NCBI GenBank assembly: GCA_963971575.1 | Contig: OZ020620.1 | Span: forward strand, 41,826,924 to 41,890,923 | Direction: 5' to 3' | DNA length: 64,000 nucleotides | From: Liopterus haemorrhoidalis | Lineage: Eukaryota > Arthropoda > Insecta > Coleoptera > Dytiscidae | Part shown: piece after piece, positions 33,250 to 44,919 of the stretch | Layout: each line of letters opens with the position of its first letter | Position numbering within the stretch: the first letter of the stretch is position 1 | Translations under genes and position numbers: made by a program | Notes under the pieces: generated by a model | The model's input: only the letters and a program-made list of their open reading frames with translations | The model's database searches: none | Told to the model about the DNA's origin: nothing

Positions 33250-33860
33250 ATTTAAATAACAAATAGTTCGTCTCAGAAATTAGTTGATAACAGTGAGATT
33301 AATATAGTAAAATGGCTCTAGATTTTCATTTTTATAATTTTGATAAAATTTGATTCAATATTGCATAAGTTTTAGTTGCTTTTTATAGTTAATATGGGAC
33401 TTTTTTTTTATTAAAATTAACAATGTAAGACAATACATATTGAAAAGCCTTCTTGTGAATAAAGCAAAAACGCTTGATGGTAAATCTATGATATAAAAGT
33501 GTAAGCAAAAAAAAAAAACTTTTAGATGCACACAATTCTATGCACAATTATTGATTATAAATATTTACAATGTATTCCGCTTAATAGGGACAAATAGGGT
33601 CTATCATTGGTTCAAGTAAGTTGTTACCAATAAACCGAACCGCGATGAGAAGAATGATATACTTTGTCGGGACGAAGATTGCTTGTAATACAAACTAATC
33701 TGTCTTAAAGGTGATGGCAGCAAATCGGGTGGTGTTGCTAAACCTGCGTAGGGGCCAAACAATGTAGGGAACAAAACTGATAAAGTATAAAATAAAGATA
33801 AATTGGCAAAACACCTCCTTTTGGATGATAAGCATTTAGAAAATTGCACATATAGTAGAT
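33250..33860. other. Vkor 3' flank
   Basis: Probable 3' UTR; candidate polyadenylation signal AATAAA near 33459. An 81-codon minus frame (33604-33849) has no family likeness. Confidence 0.4.
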
Positions 33861-33861
33861 C

Positions 33862-34740
33862 ATAGGGTCAGTATGGCGGTCATATTGGGAATAGTTGTTT
33901 TAGACATTATTACAAAAAAATGCAAAATTTATGTAGCGACGTACGATTAGAGAAATTTACGAAAAGCGTTTATCATTTTTAGGGACACTATAGCGGCCAT
34001 ATTGGGGAGGTTCAGTACACGTTTTATACATATCCTACTTTTAATTTCCGGCCATTTTTACAAAAATGGCGGGAAAACATATCACAGGTTTTATAGGGCC
34101 ACTTTGGCGGCTATATTGGAAATCTTTGACACTTTAGGCACATTCTGTAAACAGTCTTACAATTTGCGCCAAGACACTTACATTTGGACGACATTTTTAA
34201 AGAATAATACAAAAAAAAAACACACATTTAATAAAAAATGATCGGGAAATAAGTCGTCTAGATAGCTGCGGAATTTATATATTTGTATTTGTATCATAAT
34301 TATTGAAAAATACACATGATCACAGCCAACGAATGTAAATGCTCAAAAAAGATAAACAGCACAGAACTGTCAATTGAACATTTAAAAAAATAAGACGTAC
34401 TAGACGATCCTTAGACCCTTTTTTCGATCATATTGTACTTGCTGTATTTATTGAAAACTGACACGCTCGGATACGCAGTCTGGTGGTCAAATATTGTACT
34501 ACGCGACTGTAGTACTGTTTGAAATTATTACATATGTTCTGGTGTTGATTTTTTGTTAGAACTTCGATAGATACATTTTCATAAAATAAAAATGTACTGT
34601 GCTTAAATTAACCTGTTCCCTGTTAGCATATTGACAGCTGAATACTAGACAATTCAGCCATTTTGCCAAGAATTACAGCGCCGCCAACGGTAATGTCACT
34701 TCTCAATAGGGTCATTATGGCAGCCATATTGGAAACTTGA
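33862..34740. repeat. region with recurring GGCGGCCATATTGG motif and an unclassified repeat (copy X)
   Basis: A motif of the type TAGGGTCAnTATGGCGGCCA followed by TATTGG recurs at 33862, 33979, 34092 and 34705. The segment 34453-34707 is homologous, in opposite orientation, to 61622-63404 in the RhoGAP68F intron. At 34513-34514 it has a single TA where the intron copy holds the Tigger MITE, so it is an empty site. Confidence 0.6.
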
Positions 34741-35009
34741 CATAGTTAGTACAGATACTGTATACTATGACAGGCTGGCCAATTGTAACAGCGCCGCCAT
34801 TAAGATAAATACCGGGAACATTGAAAGTTCAAATAGAAAAATAAGGTAAACAGAAACAGTAAATTTTTGTGAAATATTCCCAAAATCTTTCTGCAAAGAT
34901 TATTTTATTTTTCCTCCAGTGCGGCGCTAGCCTTAGTATTTATTTGGAATCTTTTTTTTTCCTTTTTATTTAATCCTTTACGAATTAATTGTATTGATAT
35001 GAAGTTTTT

Positions 35010-35650
35010 TTACTATTATATTCAAGTAAGGATTTAACTTCTACTAAACTACTAACTAAATTCAAAGAGGCACAAATAGCTATAAATGCTGTGCAGCAAA
35101 TTTTGTGTTACTAATTTTAGAGATAAATAATAATGAACATATTACCAAAGGTCTATATACATTTGTGATTACAAATGAAGTTTTTTTTATTATTATATTC
35201 ATGTAAGACCTTTGATTTAACTTCTGACTAATTTGAGATGGGCACAAGTAGCCATAAATGTTGTACAGCAGAAATTTTTACTAACTAATTTTAAAGATAA
35301 ATAATAATGATATTTTTACCAAAGATCTATATACATTTCTAACTGCAAATGATGTTCTTTTTATTATTATATTCAAATAAGATCTCTGATTTAATTTATG
35401 ACTGATTTCATAGGGGCACAAATAGCTATAGATGTTGTACAGCAGAAATTTTTACTAATTAATTTTAGAGATAAATAATAATAATAATTTTACCAAAGAT
35501 CTATATATATATTTGTAACTACAAATGATGTTCTTTTTATTATTACATTCAAGTAAGGCCTCTGATTTAAAGTATGACTAATGTCAGAAGGACACAAATA
35601 GCCATAGATGATGTTTATTAACTAAACCAAAGATTTAATATGCATTTCTA
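35010..35650 (+). repeat. tandem repeat, about 174-bp period, 3.6 units
   Basis: The phrase CACAAATAGC or a close variant recurs at 35071, 35243, 35417 and 35593 (intervals 172, 174, 176). Surrounding TACAGCAGAAATTTTTACTA, AGATAAATAATAAT and ACCAAAGATCTATATA elements keep the same order. Units have diverged, so the array is not recent. Period is in the range common for arthropod satellites. Confidence 0.85.
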
Positions 35651-35802
35651 ATTGCAAATATCTTCAACTATAGGGATTTGCAGCTAAGCACCCTACCATC
35701 TGGTGAGCGTTTCATGAACTTGTGTACATCAGATAACATTTCGTTTTGTGTATTGGTTTTGTATGAAGTTTGTTTTTAAAGTTTTATTATAATCATTGAA
35801 AA

Positions 35803-36045
35803 ATGTATAATACATATTGTTGTGTGCCTATATGCAAAGTCATTGCAAAGAAGAAACCCGGAAATATCGTTTCATTTGTTTCCACTATTATCAGGCACCG
35901 TACGGTTCGAAACAAAATTGGGAAAGCAAGAGGTTAGGAATCGACGCGATGTTTAGATAAACAATTTAAAAATTGGAAAAAAAGTGAGCCCTTATATCAA
36001 AGTTTGCTCATTACATTTTAATGATAGTGACTACAAAAAATATTT
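35803..36045 (+). pseudogene. THAP-domain remnant
   Basis: The ATG at 35803 opens MYNTYCCVPICKVIAKKKPG, the start of a C2CH THAP zinc finger. After a short break another frame gives KKVSPYIKVCSLHFNDSDYK, the closing Cys-x2-His with the usual DY. THAP fingers head P-element-type transposases and several host regulators. A frameshift or a missed intron separates the halves and no downstream transposase is recognisable, so I call it a relic; a real THAP gene exon is a minor alternative. Confidence 0.6.
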
Positions 36046-37294
36046 TCAATTTTGTATTTATTATCGCATATCTTGAAAATTCCTGTTATTGTGTGTGGGT
36101 TTGTAATGCACAAGTTTGTAGGCATAATGCATAAATCTTTATGAACTCTCTGTTTTTGTTCAATGACTCCACACAATATTATATGCCCAGCATTGTAGAT
36201 TTCTACCCATTGGTAAACAACACGGGAATTATTATTTCCCCCAATATAGTTAAAATAATCGACAATTGAAAACCGCCATAACTTAAAACCAGATCACAAA
36301 ATGTAGTATTTTAGATGTTTACAAGTAATGTCACTTCACAAAATCAGAAAATCCTAAACAATTATTTATTTTTTGTCGTTTTTTGATACACTTTTCGCTA
36401 TTATTTACTAGTAAATGTCAAGTGGTATCTGATTTAGAATGGTTTCAAAAAAATCCGCGTGGCGCTACGATCTTAAAATTTTTCCCCTATACTGTCAATT
36501 AGCAATGTGATTTGTCAAAGTTAAGAATGTATTATGGAACTATTTACAAAAATGGGCGCCCGCAGTAAGAGGCAAAGGGGGCGTTTGCCTCCCCAAATGT
36601 ACCTAAATATTTGCCCTCCCCCTTAAAAAAATTCTACGGGCATCCATGGTCACAATAAACTATTTTCTCCACGACCACTATAGAATTTACCAATTCTAAA
36701 ACTAGTTTTGACTACAAAAAGTTAATATTCTAATACAAGAGTTGGAATGTTATTCTAAAGCACTTATCTTCTTCTGCATTTGCGAAATTATTATTTATTA
36801 TTATTATTTTTTTTTTCTTGCTGGTATTCGTGGAGAATGTAGGGTCAGTGACTCGGTTGGAAGAGAATATACTTTTAGTTGTTATTTTGAGCCATATACT
36901 TCGAGAAAATGTACCAAAACCAAATGTCTTTCATAATCGCGATGATTATTAGGTAGGTTAACGAAGGTGGACTGAATTTTACACTGAGACGAACTAAATG
37001 TATGCATGAAGACGTCGGCCATAAAAGCCGAACGTTAAACATTTTACCATCTACATAAATGTGCATGTATGTGTATTTAAATGTATTTCAGATCAACGGG
37101 CATTAGGCCTACGATCCTACAAAATATGTGACAATTATTGACAACATGGTATTGATGTAAATGTAAGCCAAATAACTGTTACGTTTGTTTTATATTATTT
37201 TATATATTTTATGTAATGAGTTTGAAGAAAATAAATGTATTTTAATGTAGTTTTCGTTTTTTTCCATTTTCTTTGGCAGTGACGGAAATTCAAA
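36046..37294. other. intergenic stretch with a short MITE-like segment
   Basis: 36556-36645 has imperfect inverted ends (GGGCGCCCGCAG / TACGGGCATCC) and may be a small MITE. Otherwise no gene or repeat is recognised. Confidence 0.35.
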
Positions 37295-37716
37295 TTAACC
37301 CTTTACTGCATGAATTTTTATTTTTGGCTGAAATAATTCATGAAAAATTAATTAAAAAAATATATTTAAAATATTAATTATTATTTTTATGAAAAAATAA
37401 TAATTTAGGGTTTGGGCCATACATGGAACATTATGATTTTACATTATGTTACAAGAGAAAATGATTCCGTATTATTTGCTCGTAAATTGCTAGGTGTTCT
37501 TCATTCATCAATTCAGAGTTATCGTTGAAGTGCAAATTCCGCTTGATATCCTCAAATCTATTGCAGCCCATTACTTGAGATACTGCAGGATCTATTGCTG
37601 TGTATATGGCATATATGAACATTCATGAAGAAACGTTCTGATTCAGTTTTAACAGTAACATAAAAAATATAAATCGGTATGTGCCATATATGGCACACTA
37701 TGCGGTAAAGGGTTAA
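37295..37716 (-). mobile_element. piggyBac-type MITE, copy 2
   Basis: Homologous to 25349-25877 but shorter. TTAA ends at 37295-37298 and 37713-37716, tips CCCTTTACTGCAT / ATGCGGTAAAGGG, the palindrome-like GTGCCATATATGGCAC near the right tip, and a shortened piggyBac transposase scrap on the minus strand. Confidence 0.8.
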
Positions 37717-38689
37717 TAAAATTATATAGTAGTATACTTATTGTGTACTTAAAATTATTTGTGGTCTCCTTATTAAAAACTACATACAACAGAGAAAAAT
37801 AGTTTCTTTTCTCATATTTTTTTTTTTTGCTGTTAAGTAAAGGCAGCCTTTACTTAACATTTCATCGGTACTGAGCCTTTTTGTGGACTGTTTTTTTTTT
37901 ACTTTTTTTGCCGCAATGTCAAAATTTTAGACCATAACTGAAAAGTGATTATATATTTGTGATACAAGGCCAAAAAATTATAAGTAAACCATTTTTTCTA
38001 ACAATATTAAAAATTTTTATTTTCATAAAATTTTGGAAATTTGATCAAAAATTTTTTGACTCCGATTTTAGCCAAAATATAGTTTGAAGCTAATTTAAGG
38101 GTGAAGATTATGAAAACAATATCTAAAAAATTAATTTTTGACTAGTTTTTGAGTTAGAGCTGATTTGGATCAGTTTTTTGCATATAATTCCAAAACGTTT
38201 GCCCAAACTTCAAAATGGACCCAATTTAGTTGATCTATGACCAAAAATACATACTTATACATACCAATTTTCAATAAAATCGGAGACAAAAATTTTTGCT
38301 TGAAAATCACGATTTTTTAAGGTCTACCTACCCCTTACGATTTTTTTGATTTTTTGCCATTTTCAAGGGTTTTGATTTACTGCCCATACAAAATTTAATT
38401 ATTGGTTTATTAAAACCCTAATTTTTTTTTTAGACCTAACAATGTAGGAGAATTTTTAAAATTCAAACCGCAGATTTCTATCCCTCACCATTTTTTGGTT
38501 AGGATTTATCAAAATTTTCAAAAATTATAAAAAAAGTGAAAAATTTTCAATAAAATTTTTTGTTTCATAATATTCTTACAAGTCAATTAAGACCTCAGAA
38601 TTTCAAAAATTTAAACTGCAGGTGTTTATCGCATTTCGTTTTTGAGATACGTCCATGCGAAGATAAAAATTTCTATAAATCACGCCATA
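37717..38689. other. T-rich repetitive-looking stretch, unclassified
   Basis: Long A/T-rich sequence with partly repeated wording (TCAAAACCGCAG/TTTAAACTGCAG with GACCT nearby). No coding family recognised. Confidence 0.3.
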
Positions 38690-39300
38690 ATAAAATTTGT
38701 TATAATTTTAAAAACTTGAGCACAGAGCAACGGAAACTTCAGCAGGCCTACGGACACAGTGTTTTGTCAAGGACCTAGGTTTTGTGGTGGTTTAAGGCAT
38801 TTTCAGAAGGAAGAGAGTTGATTGAAGATGAATCACGCAGCGGAAGGCCTTCATCTTCAAGAACCGATGAAAATATCGACAGAATCCGGGATCTTGTGCG
38901 TTCATATCATCGGTTGACAGTCAGAATGATCGGTGAAGAGTTGAATTGGACTCACGCTACCGTTCATCAGATTTTGACCAATGAATTGGGGATGACAATG
39001 CGCCTTGTCACACAGCAATTTCAATAAACGAATTTTTGGCCAGTAAAAACATTCCTGTGGCTCCTCAGCCTCCTTATTCTCCTGAATTGAGTCCTTGTGA
39101 CTTTTTCCTCTTCCCAAGATTGAAAAATCACCTCAAGGGACGTCATTTTGGGACACTCGAAAACATTCAAACATCCGTAACCAACTGAAAGCTATTCCAG
39201 TATCCGAGTTCCAGCACTGCTATGAGGATTGGAAGAACCGTCTCCAGCGCTGTGTGGCTTCCCAAGGAAGATATTTTGAGGGAGACAATATTGAATTGTA
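38690..39300 (+). pseudogene. mariner relic, catalytic centre deleted
   Basis: Encodes an HTH_48-type N-terminus (LQQAYGHSVLSRT, then WWFKAFSEGRELIEDESRSG, RPSSSRTDENIDRIRDLVRS, LTVRMIGEELNW). After a deletion it resumes with FLASKNIPVAPQPPYSPELS, PCDFFLFPRLKNHLKGRHFG and the C-terminal part. The first two catalytic blocks are missing. It ends immediately left of the Mos1-like mariner. Confidence 0.8.
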
Positions 39301-39345
39301 ATTCTATTCGAATAAAAAAAATAATTAAATCTGTCCGGTTACTTA

Positions 39346-40627
39346 CCAGGTCTACAAGTATGAAATGCGGATTTTTTTTAAATAAAACACATTAAACTTA
39401 AAAGAACAGTAAAAGTCTATTTATTTAAAGTATGCTCCATTAGAAGTTATACATTTTTCCCATCTTTCAGGCAATTTGTGAATACCTCGCCAGTAGAACT
39501 CTTCCCCTTTCCCCGCAAACCATTCATCTAGCCATTCTTTCACATTTTCATATGTACAAAAGTGCTGCTCGGCAAGTGCGTGACTCATCGATGCGAACAA
39601 GTGGTAATCTGAAGGGGCCAAGTCTGGTGAGTAAGCGGCATGGGGTAGCACTTCCCACTTGAGTGCCTCCAATGTGTTGCAAACTGCTTTTGCCTTATGT
39701 GATGGAGCAGTATCGTGAAGAAAGATTACCTTGTGCTGTCTTCTTTCGTATTCTGGTCGTTTTATGAGCAGCGAATGGTTCAATTCGATCAGTTGTTGTT
39801 GGTAGCGTTGGGTATTAACTGTTTCACCAGGTTTTAACAATTCATAATAGACCACACCCTTTTGGTCCCACCAAGTACAGAGCATTGTCTTTTTGCCAAA
39901 GGGATTCGGTCTTGCAGTTGATGTGGATGGTGAGCCTGGGTTCACCCATGATTTTTTGCGTTTGGGATTTTCAATATAAATCCATTTTTCATCGCCAGTA
40001 ATGATACGATGCAAAAAAGACTTTCTTTTGTATCATGCAAGCAAAATTTCACAAGTGTTTTTGCGTTTTTCCATCTGCCTCTCATTCAATGCATGTGGAA
40101 CCCATCTGCCGACTTTCTGGATCTTACCTATCTCTCGTAGGCGATTGGAAATAGCTTGTTGACTAACGCCTAACTGCTCTGCTAGTTGTTTTTGTGATTG
40201 ACTATCGTCTTCCTGTAGCAATGTTTCCAGTTTTGTATCTTCATATTTTTTTGGAGGTTTTCCATGTTCTTTGTCTGTAAGATCAAAGTCAGCCCTTTTG
40301 AAACGCCGAAACCATCGTTCACACGTATCTTGCGATGGAGCATATTCACCATAAGCTTCTCGAAGCAGTCGGTATGATTCAGCAGCAGTTTTTTTCAAAT
40401 GAAAACAAAACAGTAGTACTGTCCACGAATGCTCTTTATTTGGCACAAAATTTGATATTTTTAACACAGTAAAACAAAACTATATGATCACTTTTCAAAT
40501 TATAACCTATACGCATTTGACACTTAATGATAACTTAACAAAACGCCATATGTGTTGAAACTTTGAACTATACTCAGTTTGCTCGGCAAGTTTGAAAAAA
40601 ATCCGCATTTCATACTTGTAGACCTGG
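39346..40627 (-). mobile_element. Mos1-like mariner (mauritiana subfamily), nearly full length
   Basis: Inverted ends CCAGGTCTACAAGTATG, TA duplications at 39344-39345 and 40628-40629, and a total of 1282 bp against about 1286 bp for Mos1. The only coding region is the transposase described at 39421-40467. Both ends look intact. Confidence 0.9.
39421..40467 (-). pseudogene. Mos1-like mariner transposase with one nonsense codon
   Basis: Reading the minus strand from NFVPNKEH gives a collinear mauritiana-type transposase: HTH region with FCFHLKKTAAESYRLLREAY, DKEHGKPPKKYED, LGVSQQAISNRLREIGKIQK, WVPHALNERQMEKRKNTCE. The catalytic blocks are ITGDEKWIY, FLHDTAPSHK and SPDLAPSDYHLF, so the DD34D triad is present. 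It ends ERWEKCITSNGAYFK. A TGA at 40033-40035 interrupts the frame where Mos1 has Arg (CGA to TGA), and the Mos1 start position appears to be ATA instead of ATG. Asn after the second Asp is Thr here. Without those changes the frame would be uninterrupted, which suggests a fairly young insertion. Confidence 0.9.
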
Positions 40628-40629
40628 TA

Positions 40630-41078
40630 ATTTACACACCTCGTCTATATTTATAATCTTCGATTAAAGTAAATTTCATATTTAAGTTAAACATCTGTTT
40701 CAAATTATTTGTAAAATAATAAATCTTAACTCTGTCATTGAATATATATGGACCCTAATTTTTCGTACCCTTGTGCAAGGTAATAAGGGTATTGTGTTGT
40801 TCGCTGTAGGTAGTTTTTTACAGGCAAAGGGTCCCCTCGTTTAGTTACTGTGTTTATGTTCAATATAGATCTTCCTTACGCTCCACTGACTAAATACAAA
40901 TAGAAGACCACCCTTGAACATAATGTTCACTTTCTTATCCTATTATTTAGTTGATGCAAATTAAGTTTTACGGTTTCATCACTAACATTTAATTCGAAAT
41001 TCATAGTTCTTGAACATTAATGTCGATAGTATCTTGTCCTCTTGACCAAAATGCATCAAAAGTCTGATTATCGTAACC
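40630..41078. other. intergenic stretch
   Basis: No gene recognised. 41079-41130 (CAGGGACGTAGCCAGGATTT, then a G10 run) looks like a truncated MITE end. Confidence 0.35.
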
Positions 41079-41184
41079 AGGGACGTAGCCAGGATTTCAG
41101 CGGGGGGGGGGCAAAAATAACAAAATATTCTAAATTGGTCGGTACGATTTTAATTACGTGGCTTGGGTAGAAAATAACAGCGTT

Positions 41185-42275
41185 CTAGGTCAGGTGTCAG
41201 CAACCTTTCAGTGACAAAGAGCCAAATCTATATTGAAAAAAAAAACACAATAACATGGCAGAGCCGCTAAAAAATATATGCTATATTTAAGAAAAAAACG
41301 TAAAAATTGTTTATTTGTTTTAAAATAATCAAGTATTACAATAAATAAATATTTACTTATACATTTAGTTTGTGATACCTATTGTAGTTGCCAGTATATT
41401 ACAATATAATAATTTTTTTAATGGGACGATTGCTCCTGTATAGTGTTCTATAAGACTTCAATATTTGGTGAATATTCAGTAATCTTTAACTTAAGGCAGC
41501 ACTCTAGTTTCAGGTCAGTAAGATTACTTCTTAACTGACTCTTTATTAATTTCATATGTGAAAAGATTTGCTTATAGTAATATGTGGATCCGAAAATTGT
41601 CACTAGCCCAAAAGCATATTTTTTTAAAAGATTGAACGATTCTGGAAGACGGTTACAAGCTTAGAAAAGAACTTTATCTACATTTTGAAGATTGCGAATT
41701 TCGGTCCACTTATGCTGGGAAGATAAAATCCACTTTTTTCTTTCTAAATTTTCCAGTTCAGAATTAAGTTTTAAGAATATGTAATTCCATAAACCTTTGG
41801 ATTTCAAATCCACTAATTGAAGGTGATAAATGTAATTGGTACATATCTACTTCAATTGGTTTTGTCAAAAAAGCTAGTGTAGCTTTATATTTTCTAAACT
41901 CTTTAAATCTATATCGAAAAGCTTCTTGCATGTTAACAATAGTTTGTGCAAAAAAAAAAAATTGCAGTAATAACATGTTTTTGTAAATTAATAAAATGTA
42001 AAAATGTTTTTGCACGTAAATCATTCACAAATACAGATAACTTTTTTTCGAAACAAATAACTTCTTCTAAAAAGGAATATGCAGTAGCTCGGGGAATTAC
42101 CGGGCGTGAATTGCACCGTAAAACATTCTGAAAAATACAAAACCTGTATAGTACAGGCAGAAAGTTGAAAATTAAAAAATAGATTATATTAAAATAAAAA
42201 CCAGCCAATTTTCAAAGAGCCACAATATTTTCTAAAAGAGCCACATGCGGCTCCGGAGCCGCATGAGTGACGCTA
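41185..42275 (-). mobile_element. hAT transposon relic (EPM2AIP1/GTF2IRD2-like transposase)
   Basis: Left end GGTGTCAGCAACCTTTCAGT and a right end with AAAGAGCCACATGCGGCTCC follow a common hAT layout. The minus frame 41764-42024 encodes EAFRYRFKEFRKYKATLAFL and PIEVDMYQLHLS. Further left, other frames give YYYKQIFSHMKLIKSQLRSN and LTDLKLECCLKL, the C-terminal dimerisation region. Stops and shifts make it a relic. The right terminus is too degraded to define a duplication. Confidence 0.7.
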
Positions 42276-42372
42276 ATGGGTTTTTTGGTAGTCATACCTA
42301 CAACATCCTAAAAATGAGGTTTGCCCTTTAGCTACTTATTACAAAATCAAACATATACTATACACGTACAAA

Positions 42373-43353
42373 ATAAAATTGATGTGAAGTGTGAATTTTC
42401 ACACATTTCAGGGTTTCGCAGGTATTTAGTAACTGTATGATGATTATTTGGGATGCCAAAAAAATTTTGTCAAAATATTTTTTTATGAATTTTAATTTGA
42501 ATGCCTAATACCATTATTTAAGTTTCTAAATATGTGTAGTATTTTTTTTATATAGCAAGCTTCATTAAGATTTTGAAAATTGCGCCTATGGTTTCCATTG
42601 GTTGCTTAAATCATTAGCCCCGCCCTCTGATTTCGTATACATTCAAACAGAATTAAATTATAATTTCAACACTTCCCACTGGTGATTAAATTTACGCTTT
42701 CAAAAATTAAATGCAACATTTACCAAAATATAACTAGAATTTTGACAAAATAATTTAAATTAAATAAAAATGCAAAAAAAAAACAAAAAAAAAATATTGA
42801 TGGGATTCGAACACTAGTTTCTTCAGTAGTTGTGCTCACTAAGCGACAACGCTACCACTGTACTACGAAGGTTCACTCGTTTACTATGTTAAATAGCGGA
42901 TTAAATATATTACATATTTTTAGTTAAACACTCAAAAAATGTGTTATTTTCCGAAAACATAATTTGATCAAAAATTCCTGTTGTACTATTCAGGTTCACA
43001 CTAATGTACATTACTGAGAATTTTGTCATATTTTTAGTTTAAACCATCTGGGCTACAGGGTGTGGGACAAATTTTTTTTTGCACAATTTTGGCAAAAATC
43101 GCTTCAAAATAATTTATTTTGCAAAAAAAAGATTTTGATCGTTAATCCATGTACCAAGGGCTTTCATTTGATACCCTACACAGAATTGTAAAAAAATATA
43201 ATTTTTTTCGATGAGCATATATTTGTTTATATTTTTAGGGGGAAATGTTTTTTAGATGTTTTAGTATTTTTCCTATGTGCGGATCAAAGAGTTGTATAAG
43301 CATGCCAAATTTCAACTCTCTAGGTTTAGCCGTTTGGCTACAATTTTTACCGA

Positions 43354-43395
<42 letters not shown>

Positions 43396-43447
43396 GACAA
43401 AATGACGGTATAAGGGTTTTTTGGTCATACCTACAAAACCCTAAAAA
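42373..43447 (-). mobile_element. HINE-like repeat, copy C (cassette type 2)
   Basis: Reverse orientation. The right arm has TTGATGTGAAGTGTG, hairpin GTGTGAATTTTCACAC and TTTCGCAGGTAT. The left arm has a (GACA)n run at about 43354-43395 and ends TACAAAACCCTAAAAA. The central tRNA-like block (42797-42873, minus) differs from that of copies A, B and D: TAGTACAGTGG as A box and TGTTCGAATCCCATC as B box. The sequence on either side of the block aligns with the other copies. Confidence 0.8.
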
Positions 43448-43606
43448 CACGAATATATTTTGTCACCTAATAATATATTCAACAAATATGGTTTACAATT
43501 AACTCAAAATTTTTAAATAATAAAAATCGGATCATCGTATAAAAATGTGATATCAGCAAACAGCCAAAACACGCATTGTTTCCGATGAAATGAAATATGT
43601 TTATAA

Positions 43607-43909
43607 TTGTTTTTTAAATTGAATTTCCCTCAGCATTGTGTTATGATAAATGAGAGTGGCCAGAGCCAGAGCCAGGCCCAGGGTGGCAGTAGCAGGGTGA
43701 CCATCAGGCTATGTTTGAGGAACGAGATGGTTTCCGTCAATGCCATTGTTTACCCGGCCAGAATGGTTTCATTCGATAGCTCCAGATCGATGCCCTCACA
43801 AACACGAACGTATGTGTATTGGAAATGTGTTTATCCGTTAATTACACCAGAAAAAAAACAATTAACAAATGGTACACAAAAATTCAGTACAACAAAGAGT
43901 ATGTGTTGA
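43607..43909. other. GC-rich island with open frames on both strands, unidentified
   Basis: About 43640-43830 is strikingly GC-richer than its flanks. The plus strand is open for 100 codons (with SGQSQSQAQGGSSRV). The minus strand reads RTYVRVCEGIDLELSNETIL up to a possible donor (GGGTAAAC), and separately MALTETISFLKHSLMVTLLL with further hydrophobic residues. Either could be a host exon (minus more likely), but I cannot name a family. Confidence 0.25.
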
Positions 43910-43992
43910 TATTAAGGATCATGAGACACAAAATAATAATAAATAGTAATATCTGTCTCATTTTGTAATACGTAACTAACAGGTAAAGTTCA

Positions 43993-44919
43993 TTTTTAGG
44001 ATTTTGTAGGTATGACAAAAAAACCCTTATACCGTCATTTTGTCGTCTGTCTGTCTGTCTGTCTGTTCGGTAAAAATTGTAGCCAAACGGCTAAACCTAG
44101 AGAGTTGAAATTTGGCATGATTGTACAACTTTTTGACCCGCACATAGGAAAAATACTAAAACATCTAAAAAACATATCCCCCTAAAAATATAAACAAATA
44201 TGTGCAGAACGAAAAATAAAATATTTTTTTTAAATTCTGAGTAGGGTATCAAATGAAAGCCCTTAGTACGTGGATTAACGATCAAAATTTTATTTTTGCA
44301 AAATAAATTATTTTGAGGCGATTTTTGTCAAAATTGTACAAAAAAATTTTTGTCCCACACCCTGTAGCCCAGATGGTTTAAACTAAAAACCTAAAAAAAT
44401 TCTGAGAAATGTATATTGGTGTGAACCGGAATAGTACAACAGGAATTTTTGATCAGATTATGTTTTCGGAAAATACCGCATTTTTTGTGGTTTTTGGTTC
44501 ACAAAGTACAAAAGTTATACCAATGTAAGACACTCACATGCAAGGCGTGCGATAGCGTAATGGCTAGAGCACTGGTGTCGTAAGCTAAAATGCGCTGGAA
44601 ACGAAGGGTTTCTAGTTCGAGTACGGAGTGAATTTTATTTTTTCTGCTTTTTTTTTGCATTTTTATAATGTTGAAATTATTTTGTCAAAATTCTAGTTAT
44701 ATTTTGACAAATGTTGCATTTAATTTTTAAGAGCGTAAATTTAATAACCAGTCTTATTATATGATTAACAGACGATAAATTATTTTAAAAATATCGTTCA
44801 TTTTGCCGTGATTACTTCAAAGTAAAATTTGTCCTACACACTCAGCATGCCGCCTTCACTTATTATATACCTGCAAAACCCTGAAATGTGTGAATATTCA
44901 CACTTCACATCAATTTTTT
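43993..44919 (+). mobile_element. HINE-like repeat, copy D (cassette type 1)
   Basis: Same plan as copies A and B: TTTTTAGGATTTTGTAGGTA start, (GTCT)n at about 44046-44066, the best-preserved type 1 tRNA-like block at 44543-44630 (TAGCGTAATGG A box, AGTTCGAGTAC B box), palindrome GTGTGAATATTCACAC and TTCACATCAATTTTTT. Confidence 0.8.
44543..44630 (+). repeat. tRNA-like cassette, type 1 (copy D)
   Basis: The A-box-like GATAGCGTAATGGCTAGAG and B-box-like AGTTCGAGTACGG lie about 55 bases apart. The intervening sequence is longer than a class I tRNA body and acceptor ends do not pair convincingly, so this is tRNA-derived, not a working tRNA gene. Confidence 0.55.

Noticed and set aside
43354..43395. 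(GACA)n as a CRISPR-like or functional array
   Set aside because: It is a 4-bp microsatellite with no spacers, present in every copy of one repeat family; CRISPR arrays are not expected in an animal genome.
44543..44630. A functional tRNA gene
   Set aside because: A and B boxes are recognisable but the acceptor stem does not pair, the anticodon arm is unclear and the block is embedded in a repeat found many times.
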